Source: Ferrimonas aestuarii | Lineage (GTDB): Bacteria; Pseudomonadota; Gammaproteobacteria; Enterobacterales; Shewanellaceae | Direction of reading: 5' to 3' | Length of the DNA stretch: 64,000 nucleotides | Assembly: GCF_005116665.1 (NCBI RefSeq) | Contig: NZ_SWCJ01000001.1 | Coordinates: 434,001 to 498,000 of the forward strand | In this document: one piece after another, positions 32,736 through 41,736 of the stretch | How positions within the stretch are numbered: position 1 is the stretch's first letter | How the letters are laid out: each line of letters begins with the position of its first letter | Program-made: the position numbers and the translations under genes | Notes under the pieces: model-generated | Told to the model about the DNA's origin: nothing | Seen by the model: only the letters and a program-made list of their open reading frames with translations | The model's database searches: none

Positions 32736-35063
32736 ATGAAGCAGACTCCTCTCCCCAATGGCTGGTTATTAAGCCGAAATCAAACCCCCGCCGCCAACGG
32801 TTTGACCTTAACTTATTGGTTCAGCACCGATAGCGGCCCAGCCTTGGTGGAAGTGAAAGGCCAGCCCTACACCGGATTTGTGGATGCGCAGTTTGCTCCG
32901 CAACTGCTTGACTGGTTGAAACCCTGGCCAACCAGTCAGTGGCAACTTAAGCCGGCGCAAGCGATGAGTTTTAGCAATGCACCTCTACAGGTGCTGTACT
33001 GCTATTCCGACAAGCTTTGGCAACAAGTGCAGCAATACTGTCAAGAGCGAGGCCGTCCGCTGCTTGAGGCAGACATTCGCCCCTGCGATCGTTATCTGAT
33101 TGAGCGCCGCATCCGTGGTGGTGCCCAGTGGCGTCGGCAACCCGATGGCAATTATCAGCTTCGAGCCCATGATTTTCATCCCACTCTCTCTTGGGTGTCG
33201 TTAGACATTGAGTGCAGCCGAGACGGCGAGCTTTATTCCATTGGCTTGTATGGCGACAGCGATAAGCGAGTGGTGATGCGGGGCCAAGGTCAACAATGTG
33301 ATTGGATAACTTGGGTTGATACCGAAGCAGAACTCATCCAGAGTTTGCTGGCATGGTTTAGCCAGCATGACCCCGATCTTATCTTAGGGTGGAACGTGGT
33401 GGGGTTTGACCTTAAGTTGCTGCAAAAGCGGGCCGAGCTCAATGGTATTGAATTGCGCCTCGGCCGAGGCGACACCCTGCCGCTTTGGCAACAGCAGGCT
33501 GGCCCTGGTCGCGGCTTTGGCCTTGAGGGGCGGCTGGTGCTCGATGGCATCGACTGGCTTAAGGCGGCGTTTTACCAGTTTGAGTCTTTCGCACTGGATA
33601 ACGTCGCCAACGAAATTTTGGGGGAGGGCAAAGACTGCGAGGATGCCAGCAATCGAATGGCGGAAATTGAACACAATTTTCACCACAACAAGTTGGCATT
33701 GGCAAAGTACAACCTCAAAGACTGCGAGCTGGTCTGGCGCATTTTTGAGAAGCTTGAACTCATTGAGTTCATGATGAGCCGAGCCCAGCTAACCGGACTT
33801 GAGGCGGATAGACTCGGTGGCTCCGTTGCCGCCTTTGTGAACCTGTATCTGCCGGAGCTGCATCGCAGTGGTTATGTGGCGCCAAATTTGGAGCAGAGCG
33901 ATCTTGCCCCAAGCCCTGGGGGCTATGTGATGGACTCAAAGCCTGGGCGCTACCAACACATTCTAGTATTGGATTTTAAGTCCCTTTATCCCAGTATCAT
34001 TCGCAGCTTTTTGATTGACCCCATGGGCATGGTGGCAGCCCAGCAAGCGCAAGATGAAGACCGTGTGGATGGGTTTCGCGGCGCGCAGTTTCACCGAAGT
34101 CAGCACCACCTTCCTGCCATCATCTCAACCTTGTGGCAGCAACGGGAGCTTGCTAAGCGCAGCCAGAATGCGCCGCTCTCGCAGGCCATTAAGATCATCA
34201 TGAACTCTTTCTATGGCGTGCTTGGAGCCCAAGGCTGCCGTTTTCATGACCCTCGATTGGCCAGTTCCATCACGCTTCGTGGCCATGAGATCATGAAGCT
34301 GACTCGCCAGTGGATTGAAGAGCAGGGCTATGAGGTGATCTATGGCGATACCGACTCCACCTTTGTGCATGTAGCAAACGCCGCTGACAGCCAAGGGGCT
34401 CGAGAGGTAGGGGCTCAGCTGGCTGCGCTCATTAATGACAAATGGCAACGTAAGCTCAGCCAAGAGTATGGTCTGGACAGCGTGTTAGAGCTGGAGTTTG
34501 AAACTCATTTTGAACACTTTTTTATGCCTACGTTACGAGGAGCAGCCCAAGGCTCTAAGAAGCGTTATGTTGGTGCTAAAGTCGCCGCGGCGGGGGAGAT
34601 TCAGCTGATTTTTAAAGGGATGGAAACGGTTCGCAGTGATTGGACGCCGCTGGCGAAACAGTTCCAACAAAGGCTGTATCATGCTTGGTTTAAGGGAGAG
34701 CCGCTAACTGAGCTTATTCAAGAGCAGGTGAATTTGCTGCTAGATGGTGGCTGTGATGAGCTGCTGTTGTATAAGAAGCGATTGCGCCAGCCGCTGGAAC
34801 AGTATCAGTCCAAAGGCCCCCATGTGATCGCTGCGGAAAAGGCTAATGCCAAACTTGGCCGCGCTCGTTACGGTCGTGGCAGTCGAATTGGCTATTTTAT
34901 GACCTTGGCTGGGCCTCAGCCACAGGTAGCATGTACGGCCGCCATCGATTACCAGCATTATCTGGATAAGCAATTACGTCCTATCATCGAGCCCATTGTC
35001 GCCCACACAGAACCACCGATGGATCTGGAGCAGCTCCTGAACGGACAATTGGGGCTGTTTTAG
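32736..35063 (+). CDS. polB: DNA polymerase II
   Basis: A 775-residue family B polymerase, close to the 783 of E. coli. The 3'-5' exonuclease motif I is SLDIECSRDG near 155 and motif II is LILGWNVVGFDLKLL near 217. Polymerase motifs are DFKSLYPSIIRSF near 412, KIIMNSFYGVLGA near 490 and YGDTDSTFV near 535. It synthesises past lesions and helps restart stalled forks. The ATG at 32736 is 22 bp from a LexA-like site shared with dinG. Confidence 0.95.
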   Translation: MKQTPLPNGWLLSRNQTPAANGLTLTYWFSTDSGPALVEVKGQPYTGFVDAQFAPQLLDWLKPWPTSQWQLKPAQAMSFSNAPLQVLYCYSDKLWQQVQQYCQERGRPLLEADIRPCDRYLIERRIRGGAQWRRQPDGNYQLRAHDFHPTLSWVSLDIECSRDGELYSIGLYGDSDKRVVMRGQGQQCDWITWVDTEAELIQSLLAWFSQHDPDLILGWNVVGFDLKLLQKRAELNGIELRLGRGDTLPLWQQQAGPGRGFGLEGRLVLDGIDWLKAAFYQFESFALDNVANEILGEGKDCEDASNRMAEIEHNFHHNKLALAKYNLKDCELVWRIFEKLELIEFMMSRAQLTGLEADRLGGSVAAFVNLYLPELHRSGYVAPNLEQSDLAPSPGGYVMDSKPGRYQHILVLDFKSLYPSIIRSFLIDPMGMVAAQQAQDEDRVDGFRGAQFHRSQHHLPAIISTLWQQRELAKRSQNAPLSQAIKIIMNSFYGVLGAQGCRFHDPRLASSITLRGHEIMKLTRQWIEEQGYEVIYGDTDSTFVHVANAADSQGAREVGAQLAALINDKWQRKLSQEYGLDSVLELEFETHFEHFFMPTLRGAAQGSKKRYVGAKVAAAGEIQLIFKGMETVRSDWTPLAKQFQQRLYHAWFKGEPLTELIQEQVNLLLDGGCDELLLYKKRLRQPLEQYQSKGPHVIAAEKANAKLGRARYGRGSRIGYFMTLAGPQPQVACTAAIDYQHYLDKQLRPIIEPIVAHTEPPMDLEQLLNGQLGLF

Positions 35064-35656
35064 AAAATAGCGTGCACTGATTTACATAAGGTTGCGCTAA
35101 ATGGTCGGGGGCCGTTGATCTTTTGCGCTCATTGTTGAGCCATACATTGATTTGCCGAGTCCTGAACCTAACCATTTGTGTGGTTCAGACGATAAACTAA
35201 GAGTTTCAATGCGCCCTGCGAGGCCAGATTAATGGCGCCTACTTTGTGTCAAACGACTTCGACGTTGAGCCACTGCGCCTTCAATGATTTTCCTTAATCA
35301 AAAGCCATTGCCCGAGGCCAAAATTTCATCACCAAAGATAAACAACCCCTAGCATTTTGTATCGCGGTATTTCAGGCATGAATAAGGTAATCACGGTTTA
35401 TTATTTCAAAACGGATGTTAGTTTTGAGTTTGAGTGAAATTAGTTTCTAATTTGTTAAAAATGCCACTATATAGTGATAACGTTTGTGATTTGAAGTTGT
35501 AAATGGCATAAAAATTCAATTCACGGAACTTTTTTGTGATCTAGATCGATGCCCTTGTTTCACCTTCTTGCTAGTCTCCTTGCCCTCATTGGATGAACGC
35601 CGCTCGCGATGGATTGGGGAGCAATTAAGAATCAGACACAAGTAAGGTTAAGACTC
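35064..35656. other. Intergenic region before the porin gene
   Basis: No gene was seen in these 593 bases. From 35390 the sequence becomes AT-rich and promoter-like. It contains the 12-bp palindrome CACTATATAGTG at 35465-35476 and a CRP-like sequence at 35535-35550. A long 5' leader for the porin is plausible. Confidence 0.5.
35535..35550. promoter_or_regulatory. CRP-like site upstream of the porin
   Basis: TGTGATCTAGATCGAT has a perfect left arm and spacer of the TGTGATCTAGATCACA form but a degraded right arm. It is 107 bp before the porin start, in a region that should contain the promoter. Confidence 0.35.
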
Positions 35657-36691
35657 ATGAAAAAGTCACTTTTAGCAGTAGCGATCCCCGCCATCTTGGC
35701 CACTCAGGCTCAAGCTGTAGAACTATATAACGACGGTAAAAGCACCCTGACCCTTGGCGGTCACATTACTGTGATGGTTGACGACAAGTCTGGCGATGCC
35801 GAACTTAACGACGGCACTTCTCGCATTAACCTTGCTTTTGATACTCAACTGGGTAACGGTTTTACCGGCTACGGTAAAGTTGAACAGGCAGTAAACCTGG
35901 TTGAAAGCGGCGACGGTTTCAAGAGCCGTTTGGGCTACGTTGGTGTTAAACACGACGATTACGGTAGCCTGACCATGGGTAAGCAGTGGGGCGTATTCTA
36001 CGATGCGGAAGTGGTAACCGATTACCCGTTCGCATTCTACGCTGATCATGGCGGCATCTACTCTTTCGGCGCTGATGGTGGCGAATCTGGTATGGGCCGT
36101 GCTGATAAAGCCGTGGTTTACCGCAATGGCTTCGATCTGGGCAACGCTGGCGCTCTTGAGTACGGTCTGCAGTGGCAGGGTACCAACGGTGCATTTGACG
36201 ATCGCTTCGGTGGTAGCTTGGCTTACCTGATTGGTGACTTCCGTTTCGCAACTGCTTACTACGGCGGTGATGTAAACGAAGAAGTTTACGGTATCGCTAA
36301 AGGTGAGTCTGTAGACGGCACCGCATTCTCCGTTGCTTACGGTACTTGGGGTAAAGGTTTCTACGCCGCTGCAACTTATTCTCTAGTAGACAACACCGAA
36401 GCGGGCTACCGTTTCGTTGGTGAAGGTGAAGGTTTTGAGTCTACCGTTGCTTACGGTACCGAGAATGGCCACATCTTCCACGCGGGCTACCGCTTCATGG
36501 ACTCTAAAGACGTGATTCAAGAACTGGGCCGCAAGTACAGCGAAGAAGATTTCATCTTCGGTGTGGCGAAGAGCCTGACCAACCGCATGCAAACCTTCGT
36601 TGAGTACCGTATCTCTATGGGCGACGACACCGGTTCTGCAATTGGTGTGAGCGACAACGCCTTTGCTATCGGTCTGCGTTACTACCTGTAA
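35657..36691 (+). CDS. Outer membrane general porin
   Basis: A 344-residue protein. A signal peptide (MKKSLLAVAIPAILATQAQA) leads into VELYNDGKSTLTLGGHITVM, then alternating amphipathic strands with GFTGYGKVEQ and SLTMGKQWGVFYDA, and a terminal strand ending in LRYYL. This is the 16-strand trimeric porin pattern (OmpC/OmpU type). The ATG at 35657 has AAGG 9 nt upstream; an earlier ATG at 35609 would bury the signal peptide. Codons are strongly biased to GGT, CTG, AAC and TAC, as expected for an abundant protein. Confidence 0.9.
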   Translation: MKKSLLAVAIPAILATQAQAVELYNDGKSTLTLGGHITVMVDDKSGDAELNDGTSRINLAFDTQLGNGFTGYGKVEQAVNLVESGDGFKSRLGYVGVKHDDYGSLTMGKQWGVFYDAEVVTDYPFAFYADHGGIYSFGADGGESGMGRADKAVVYRNGFDLGNAGALEYGLQWQGTNGAFDDRFGGSLAYLIGDFRFATAYYGGDVNEEVYGIAKGESVDGTAFSVAYGTWGKGFYAAATYSLVDNTEAGYRFVGEGEGFESTVAYGTENGHIFHAGYRFMDSKDVIQELGRKYSEEDFIFGVAKSLTNRMQTFVEYRISMGDDTGSAIGVSDNAFAIGLRYYL

Positions 36692-36701
36692 GGATTAGGT
36701 A

Positions 36702-36767
36702 CTAGGAGCGACGCCTCCTAGCTAGCGAAAATTTCAGAAACCTCGAGCTTTGCTCGGGGTTTTTTTT
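36702..36767 (+). terminator. Porin terminator
   Basis: CCTCGAGC at 36741-36748 and GCTCGGGG at 36752-36759 make an 8-bp stem with a TTT loop, followed by eight T residues to 36767. A second hairpin, CTAGGAG at 36702-36708 with CTCCTAG at 36715-36721, precedes it. Confidence 0.88.
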
Positions 36768-37109
36768 GATCTTATCGTTCACTTCCCTTGTGAATGCAAA
36801 AACACCAAATGTTACGAGCATGTTTCGCTCCTTGGGTTTCCCTATCTCTCCTATCCAGCTAAAAACCTGATTCAGGGTCTTTATTTGGAGTTTTGTTTCA
36901 CTAATTTCAGTTATCTCCCATGCCAGCCCCTAATGGTTAATGTCAAGGTGTTTTTGTGTAAACGAATTGTATCTAAATGGTTGCAATGAGTGTTTTGCTG
37001 TGATTAATATTTGCATGAGATTGGGGAAACCCAATTCCATCCTCGAACTTGGATTTAGTTTGAGTACGGAAATAAAAAAATACACATTGATGTGTCTAGG
37101 GAGATAAGA
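36768..37109. other. Promoter region of the first TonB-dependent receptor
   Basis: No gene is seen in these 342 bases. The stretch is AT-rich and ends with GGGAGATAAGA before the receptor ATG. A half site TGTGAT lies near 37000, too weak to call a CRP site. Confidence 0.4.
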
Positions 37110-39959
37110 ATGCAAAGCAGCACAATTTCGAAAGCTGTTAAGTATGCGCTGGTGGTCGGAGCGACGACAGCCGCTTTTACAGGACAAGCTATCGCCGAAG
37201 AAGGCGTTGAACGAATTGAAGTAACCGGTTCTCGAATTCAGCGAGCAGAATTCGCTTCATCGAGCCCTATTTCCAGTTTCGATGCTTCTGATATCGAAAA
37301 GTCTGGTGTAGCCAGTGTTGACGAGTTTTTGAAATTCATTCCCTCAACCTCTGGTTTCCAGTTGGGTGCCACAACCAACAACGGCAACGATGGTGCAAAG
37401 AAGATCGACGTACGTGGTTTAGGGTTTAACCGCACACTGGTACTGATTAATGGTAAGCGTACCATTGGTGATGTGAATGGTGATGGTGCGGTTGACCTTA
37501 ACCAAATTCCACTGAGCATGGTTAAGCGTATCGATGTACTGCGTGATGGTGCATCAACCATTTACGGAACCGATGCGATCGCTGGTGTTGTGAACATCGT
37601 ACTTCAGGATGACTTTGAAGGTATTCGTGTTAGCGCTTCTTACGGTGCGGGCACAGAAGACTGGGATGCTAAGCAAAAGATTCTGTCCATCCTGATGGGT
37701 GCTGCCAGCGATAAGGGCCACATCAACGTGGCGATGGAATACAGCACTCAAGACGAATTGCTTCAAGGTGACCGTGACTGGGCTCATGACGCGTTATGGC
37801 CAATCGCCTCTTATGATGATGATGGCAATGTTACCGGCTTTGAAGCGCAGCCTTCTGGTAGTTCTAACTCTCGAACCATCCGCTTGAATGCGGCACAGCG
37901 TGCAGCCATTGTTGCCGCTGGTGGTCCAGATTCAGGCAACTGGATCGTAGATGCAGAAACGGGTCAGGTACGTCCGTTTACGCCGTCTGATGTGTATAAC
38001 TACGCACCAGTGAACGCACTGATTACACCAAACGACCGTTATCAGTTTGCGTTGACGGGTTCTTATGAGGTAGCTGATCAGACTCAGGCTTATGTTGAGG
38101 CACTTTACACTCACCGTGAATCTCACCAACGTCTGGCACCAGATGCGTCATTTGGTCAAGGCCCTTCAAACCAATTAGTGTGGGATAACCCGAATAACCC
38201 GTTTAACGATGCCGCTTCCAACCCGTGGGGTGTGGACTTCTCTGCCGATAGCAATGAAGCAGCGATGGCCGATTCTAAGGATCTTCAAGGTATCTACATC
38301 AACCGCCGTTTCACCGAAACTGGTGGTCGTATGTACAGCCAGCGAGCGGATACCTATCGCCTGTTGACCGGTCTCCGTGGTGAGCTGACTGATAGCATTT
38401 CATGGGATGTGTCCTACACCTACGCTTACAACGAGCAGCTGGACAACACAACCAACTTGCACCGTAAAGACCGTTGGCAAACCATTGTTAACGAAAGTGC
38501 ATGTATGGAAGATCCAGCGTGTGCCGCGGTTGGTGTATTGGACCCATTCTCTGACTACGGCACTATCACTGCAGAGCAGTTGAACTACCTAACTGCGAAG
38601 TCGCTGAAAGATTTCTATTGGGGTGAGCTGAATCATTGGATTGCGACCATCTCTGGCGATACCTACGATATGGTGGAGCTACCAGGTGGTGCCATTGGTT
38701 GGGCTGCTGGTTATGAATACCGTAAAGAGAAAGGTGAATTCATTCCTGATGAATTTAGCTCAGAAGGTTTGACCACCGGTGGTGCAAGCGATCCACAGTC
38801 AGGCGGTTTCTCCGTTGATGAGTTCTACGTTGAAGCGTACTTGCCGGTTCTGGACACCTTGAGCTTTGAAGCCGCTATTCGCTACTCGGATTACTCCACT
38901 TCAAATGGCGATAGCTTCGATTCTACCAACTACAAGATTGCGTTCGATTGGAACCCAATTGAAGAAGTGAAGTTCCGTGGTAACTTCTCTACTGGTTTCC
39001 GTGCTCCGAACATCTCTGAGTTGAACCAGAACCAATCTTCAAGCTTCCCGACCGTAGATGCATTGTGTGAATTCGCTGACATTCGTGGCGACTTGACTCC
39101 AACTCAGTTGGCTAACTGTAATGCAGACGCTTACACCGGTGAGTTCGGCTTCGCGTATCAGCCTACGTACACCACCGAAGCTCCGGAAGAAGGCCTGAAG
39201 CCTGAAGAGTCAGAGTCTTACACCTTAGGTGTTGTTGTTAGTATTCCTGGCTTCGACAGCTTCAATGTTAGCTTGGACTACTGGTCCATCGAGGTTGACG
39301 ACCTGATCGGTGCTACTGACTATCAGTTGTTGTACAACAGCTGTATGGATTCTGTTGGTTACACAGCGCCTTCTTGTGCAGCCTTTAATATCGAAGACAG
39401 TGGTCCGCACAACAGCTGGGGCGCGCCAGGTGATGCGACGTACAGCTTTGGTAACGTAGGTAAGCTGGAAACTGATGGTTTCGATTTAGAAGTTGATTAC
39501 CTGACCGACGTGGATTGGGGCTTTGTTAACTCCTTCGGCGTGCGCTTCAGTGGTACTTACTACAACTCTCGCAAAGAGACTTGGACCGAGCTGGGCCTGA
39601 CTCGCGAGATGATTGGCAAAGCGTACCCGTTCGAAGTTTACCCAGAGTTTAAGGCAACTACCTCATTTAGCTTCTCCGGTGAAGACTGGAATGCGGCGTG
39701 GGATGTTCGCTACATTGATGAAACCACTGATGCACTGCGTCCTGCGACGACTACCGATGACAACATCGCAGACTCTGTGTTCTATAACGACTTGAGTGCG
39801 AGTTACTCATACGCCAATGCGCGTTTCAACCTGGGTATCTATAACTTGTTTGACGAAGAAGCGCCTCGCTATCACAGCGGCTTCAACGCCAATACCGCAC
39901 CTGGTACCTACGACACCATCGGTCGTCGATTGTTTGCTAGCGTGACTTTAGACTTCTAA
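37110..39959 (+). CDS. TonB-dependent receptor 1
   Basis: A 949-residue outer membrane receptor. A signal peptide of about 29 residues is followed by the TonB box region VERIEVTGSRI, then a plug domain with DVRGLGFNRTLVLINGKR and RIDVLRDGASTIYGTDAIAGVVNI, and a beta-barrel that closes with LFASVTLDF. FRAPNISELNQNQ is the mid-barrel signature. Substrate is unknown; the four receptors in this locus are paralogues. The ATG at 37110 has GGGAG 6 nt upstream. Codon use is strongly biased as in the porin. The neighbouring ExbB-ExbD-TonB operon is the likely energy source. Confidence 0.9.
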   Translation: MQSSTISKAVKYALVVGATTAAFTGQAIAEEGVERIEVTGSRIQRAEFASSSPISSFDASDIEKSGVASVDEFLKFIPSTSGFQLGATTNNGNDGAKKIDVRGLGFNRTLVLINGKRTIGDVNGDGAVDLNQIPLSMVKRIDVLRDGASTIYGTDAIAGVVNIVLQDDFEGIRVSASYGAGTEDWDAKQKILSILMGAASDKGHINVAMEYSTQDELLQGDRDWAHDALWPIASYDDDGNVTGFEAQPSGSSNSRTIRLNAAQRAAIVAAGGPDSGNWIVDAETGQVRPFTPSDVYNYAPVNALITPNDRYQFALTGSYEVADQTQAYVEALYTHRESHQRLAPDASFGQGPSNQLVWDNPNNPFNDAASNPWGVDFSADSNEAAMADSKDLQGIYINRRFTETGGRMYSQRADTYRLLTGLRGELTDSISWDVSYTYAYNEQLDNTTNLHRKDRWQTIVNESACMEDPACAAVGVLDPFSDYGTITAEQLNYLTAKSLKDFYWGELNHWIATISGDTYDMVELPGGAIGWAAGYEYRKEKGEFIPDEFSSEGLTTGGASDPQSGGFSVDEFYVEAYLPVLDTLSFEAAIRYSDYSTSNGDSFDSTNYKIAFDWNPIEEVKFRGNFSTGFRAPNISELNQNQSSSFPTVDALCEFADIRGDLTPTQLANCNADAYTGEFGFAYQPTYTTEAPEEGLKPEESESYTLGVVVSIPGFDSFNVSLDYWSIEVDDLIGATDYQLLYNSCMDSVGYTAPSCAAFNIEDSGPHNSWGAPGDATYSFGNVGKLETDGFDLEVDYLTDVDWGFVNSFGVRFSGTYYNSRKETWTELGLTREMIGKAYPFEVYPEFKATTSFSFSGEDWNAAWDVRYIDETTDALRPATTTDDNIADSVFYNDLSASYSYANARFNLGIYNLFDEEAPRYHSGFNANTAPGTYDTIGRRLFASVTLDF

Positions 39960-40000
39960 TCGCCCTGTCGGCATAAAAGATCTATAGTCAATGAGCATAA

Positions 40001-40037
40001 AAGAACCTGCGAACCCAGTTTTGCAGGTTCTTTTTTT
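40001..40037 (+). terminator. Terminator of receptor 1
   Basis: AAGAACCTGC at 40001-40010 and GCAGGTTC at 40023-40030 form the stem and seven T residues follow to 40037. Confidence 0.9.
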
Positions 40038-40060
40038 ATTACCGAATAAGGAGATTCGAT

Positions 40061-40330
40061 ATGTATAAATGGCTAATTTTGTCACTATTTTTGACTGGCT
40101 GTGCGGTACAGAAGTCTGGCCAAGACAGTGCTCAATCCGACCCAGACGCAGAGGACGGCGTAGAATTAGCTCAGGATGACTCCGGTTTTGAATGCAAGAT
40201 GGAAACCCATGTTGGCTCTAAAATCGTGAAAAGGGTTTGTACTACCGCCGCTGAAAGGCAGACTGCCCTTGAATCATCGCAATCAGCGCTTAGGCGCCGT
40301 CAAGATAATATTCGCCCAGTGGGTAAGTAA
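40061..40330 (+). CDS. Small lipoprotein of unknown function
   Basis: An 89-residue protein with a lipoprotein signal, MYKWLILSLFLTGC, in which LTGC is the lipobox and Cys14 the lipidation site. The mature part is polar, with an acidic stretch (DPDAEDGVELAQDD) and two further cysteines in FECKMETHVGSKIVKRVC. AAGGAG lies 7 nt before the ATG. It sits after the receptor 1 terminator, so it needs its own promoter or read-through. Similar short lipoproteins occur in Shewanella relatives without known function. Confidence 0.75.
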   Translation: MYKWLILSLFLTGCAVQKSGQDSAQSDPDAEDGVELAQDDSGFECKMETHVGSKIVKRVCTTAAERQTALESSQSALRRRQDNIRPVGK

Positions 40331-40780
40331 TGTGCTTGTAACAAATGATAGGTAGACTACTGTCGTCTGGCTAGGTTCGGGTCTAGTCGGACGAAAAGAA
40401 GTGGATCACAAGTTGTAGGGCCATTGGTTATAGGAAATTCATCCTACCTCAATGGACGTGTTTTGGATGAAAAGCCTAGCCTGTTCGTTTCAGCAACCCC
40501 TTTCTCCTACCATTTAAAAAATTAACAATAATCACCTATTCCTATTTAATCTTAAAGAATGTCGTCTTTGGCGCTTTTAGCTTGATCTAGGTTCTGTTTT
40601 TACTGGCACTTTTAGTTTTTTAATCTTATTTCGGTGCTTGAATTGCCCTTTGATGCTGCCTGTGGTGGTCGCGTGAGCTGAGATTTTCGATTTAAAACTA
40701 GCCTAGGCGTCAATTTCGAGAGGTTATCATTCTTTATATAATAGTTATGACATTCTGCGAACAATAACAGTGTTGACACA
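40331..40780. other. Promoter region of the energising operon
   Basis: No gene was found between the lipoprotein and the structured leader. A TATAAT at 40737-40742 with TTTCGA 17 nt earlier could be the promoter, which would give a leader of about 210 nt. A TTGACA at 40773-40778 is also present but lacks a good -10 box. Confidence 0.4.
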
Positions 40781-40929
40781 CCTCGGCTAACTGTGGAAAG
40801 ATGCTGAGGCGTCCACCTATAGAAAGGTGAAGGCTGCAAGGGATATAAATAAATAGACCAATAAGTAGGACTGGCTCTGGCGCAACGCTGCATATAAATG
40901 CAAACGTCTCGGAAACGACGTTTAGAGCC
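40781..40929 (+). ncRNA. Candidate structured 5' leader of the DUF3450-ExbB operon
   Basis: Three foldable units precede the operon. Hairpin A pairs CCTCGGC at 40781-40787 with GCTGAGG at 40803-40809. Hairpin B pairs CACCT at 40814-40818 with AGGTG at 40825-40829. Unit C is a possible three-way junction: GGCTCT at 40873-40878 pairs with AGAGCC at 40924-40929 and encloses TGCAT-ATAA-ATGCA (40889-40902) and AACGTC/GACGTT (40903-40922). It ends 30 nt before the DUF3450 start. I do not recognise a known riboswitch class. Conservation in related genomes is the missing evidence. Confidence 0.4.
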
Positions 40930-40959
40930 GCACACTCACAACAAGACTGGTTGGGAACT

Positions 40960-41736
40960 ATGTCCGTGATTAGTAAAAGAACCGCACTAGCAACTGCCTT
41001 TGCTTTCGCATTCGCAGGTACAAGCGTCGCCAATGCTACCTCTTTAGAGAGCATTCAAAAGGCTGATGCAAATATTCAACAAGATGCTGTGAAATCTCAG
41101 CAGAAGATCAATAAGCTGTACGATCAGGCTCAAGACATGCTGTTCGACTACCGTCTGGTGGTTGATGAGTATGAAACTCACAAGTCCTACAACGACTACG
41201 TTGCTGGCTTGGTTGCCGATCAGGAAGCTGATATTGCCTCTTTGAAAGAGCAGATCGCTGGCATCGACAAAACTCGCCAAGGCGTTATTCCTCTAACCTT
41301 TAAGATGATCGACACCATCGACCAGTTCGTCGAGTTGGACGTACCGTTCCAGCTAGAAGAGCGTCGTGCACGTGTTGCTCGTCTGAAAGAAGTTATGGGT
41401 GAGTCTGAAGTCTCCACCGCTGAAAAATTCCGTTTGGTTCTGGATGCATACCAGATCGAAAACGAATACGGCAACAAGATGGCTGCTTATGAAGGTAAGC
41501 TGAATCTGGACGGCAAAGAGATCACTGTGGATTACTTCCACTTAGGTCGCGTTATCTTCTTGGCTCAGTCTCTGGACCAGAAGAGTGCATGGGTTTGGGA
41601 CAATGCTAACCGCTCTTGGAAAGCACTGCCTGATGAGTCTATGCGTAGCGTAGCTGGTGCCATCAAAATGGCTCGTAAGCAGGCCGCACCGGATCTGTTG
41701 AAACTGCCTGTTCAGACTGCGGAGGGAGCAGAATAA
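40960..41736 (+). CDS. DUF3450 periplasmic coiled-coil protein
   Basis: A 258-residue exported protein. A signal peptide ending SVANA precedes a long helical region (about 30-120) rich in Gln, Asp, Lys and Glu heptads (IQKADANIQQDAVKSQQKIN) and a C-terminal part with LGRVIFLAQSLDQKSAWVWD. DUF3450 proteins occur almost only as the first gene of ExbB-ExbD-TonB-TPR operons, so a role in assembling or regulating that complex is inferred. The ATG at 40960 is chosen over the TTG at 40951; the ribosome site is weak. The TAA shares its last A with the next ATG (TAATG). Confidence 0.88.
   Translation: MSVISKRTALATAFAFAFAGTSVANATSLESIQKADANIQQDAVKSQQKINKLYDQAQDMLFDYRLVVDEYETHKSYNDYVAGLVADQEADIASLKEQIAGIDKTRQGVIPLTFKMIDTIDQFVELDVPFQLEERRARVARLKEVMGESEVSTAEKFRLVLDAYQIENEYGNKMAAYEGKLNLDGKEITVDYFHLGRVIFLAQSLDQKSAWVWDNANRSWKALPDESMRSVAGAIKMARKQAAPDLLKLPVQTAEGAE

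Noticed and set aside
40803..40929. Known riboswitch (c-di-GMP-I or cobalamin type) in the TonB operon leader
   Set aside because: The conserved core bases of those classes are not present; only the fold potential remains.
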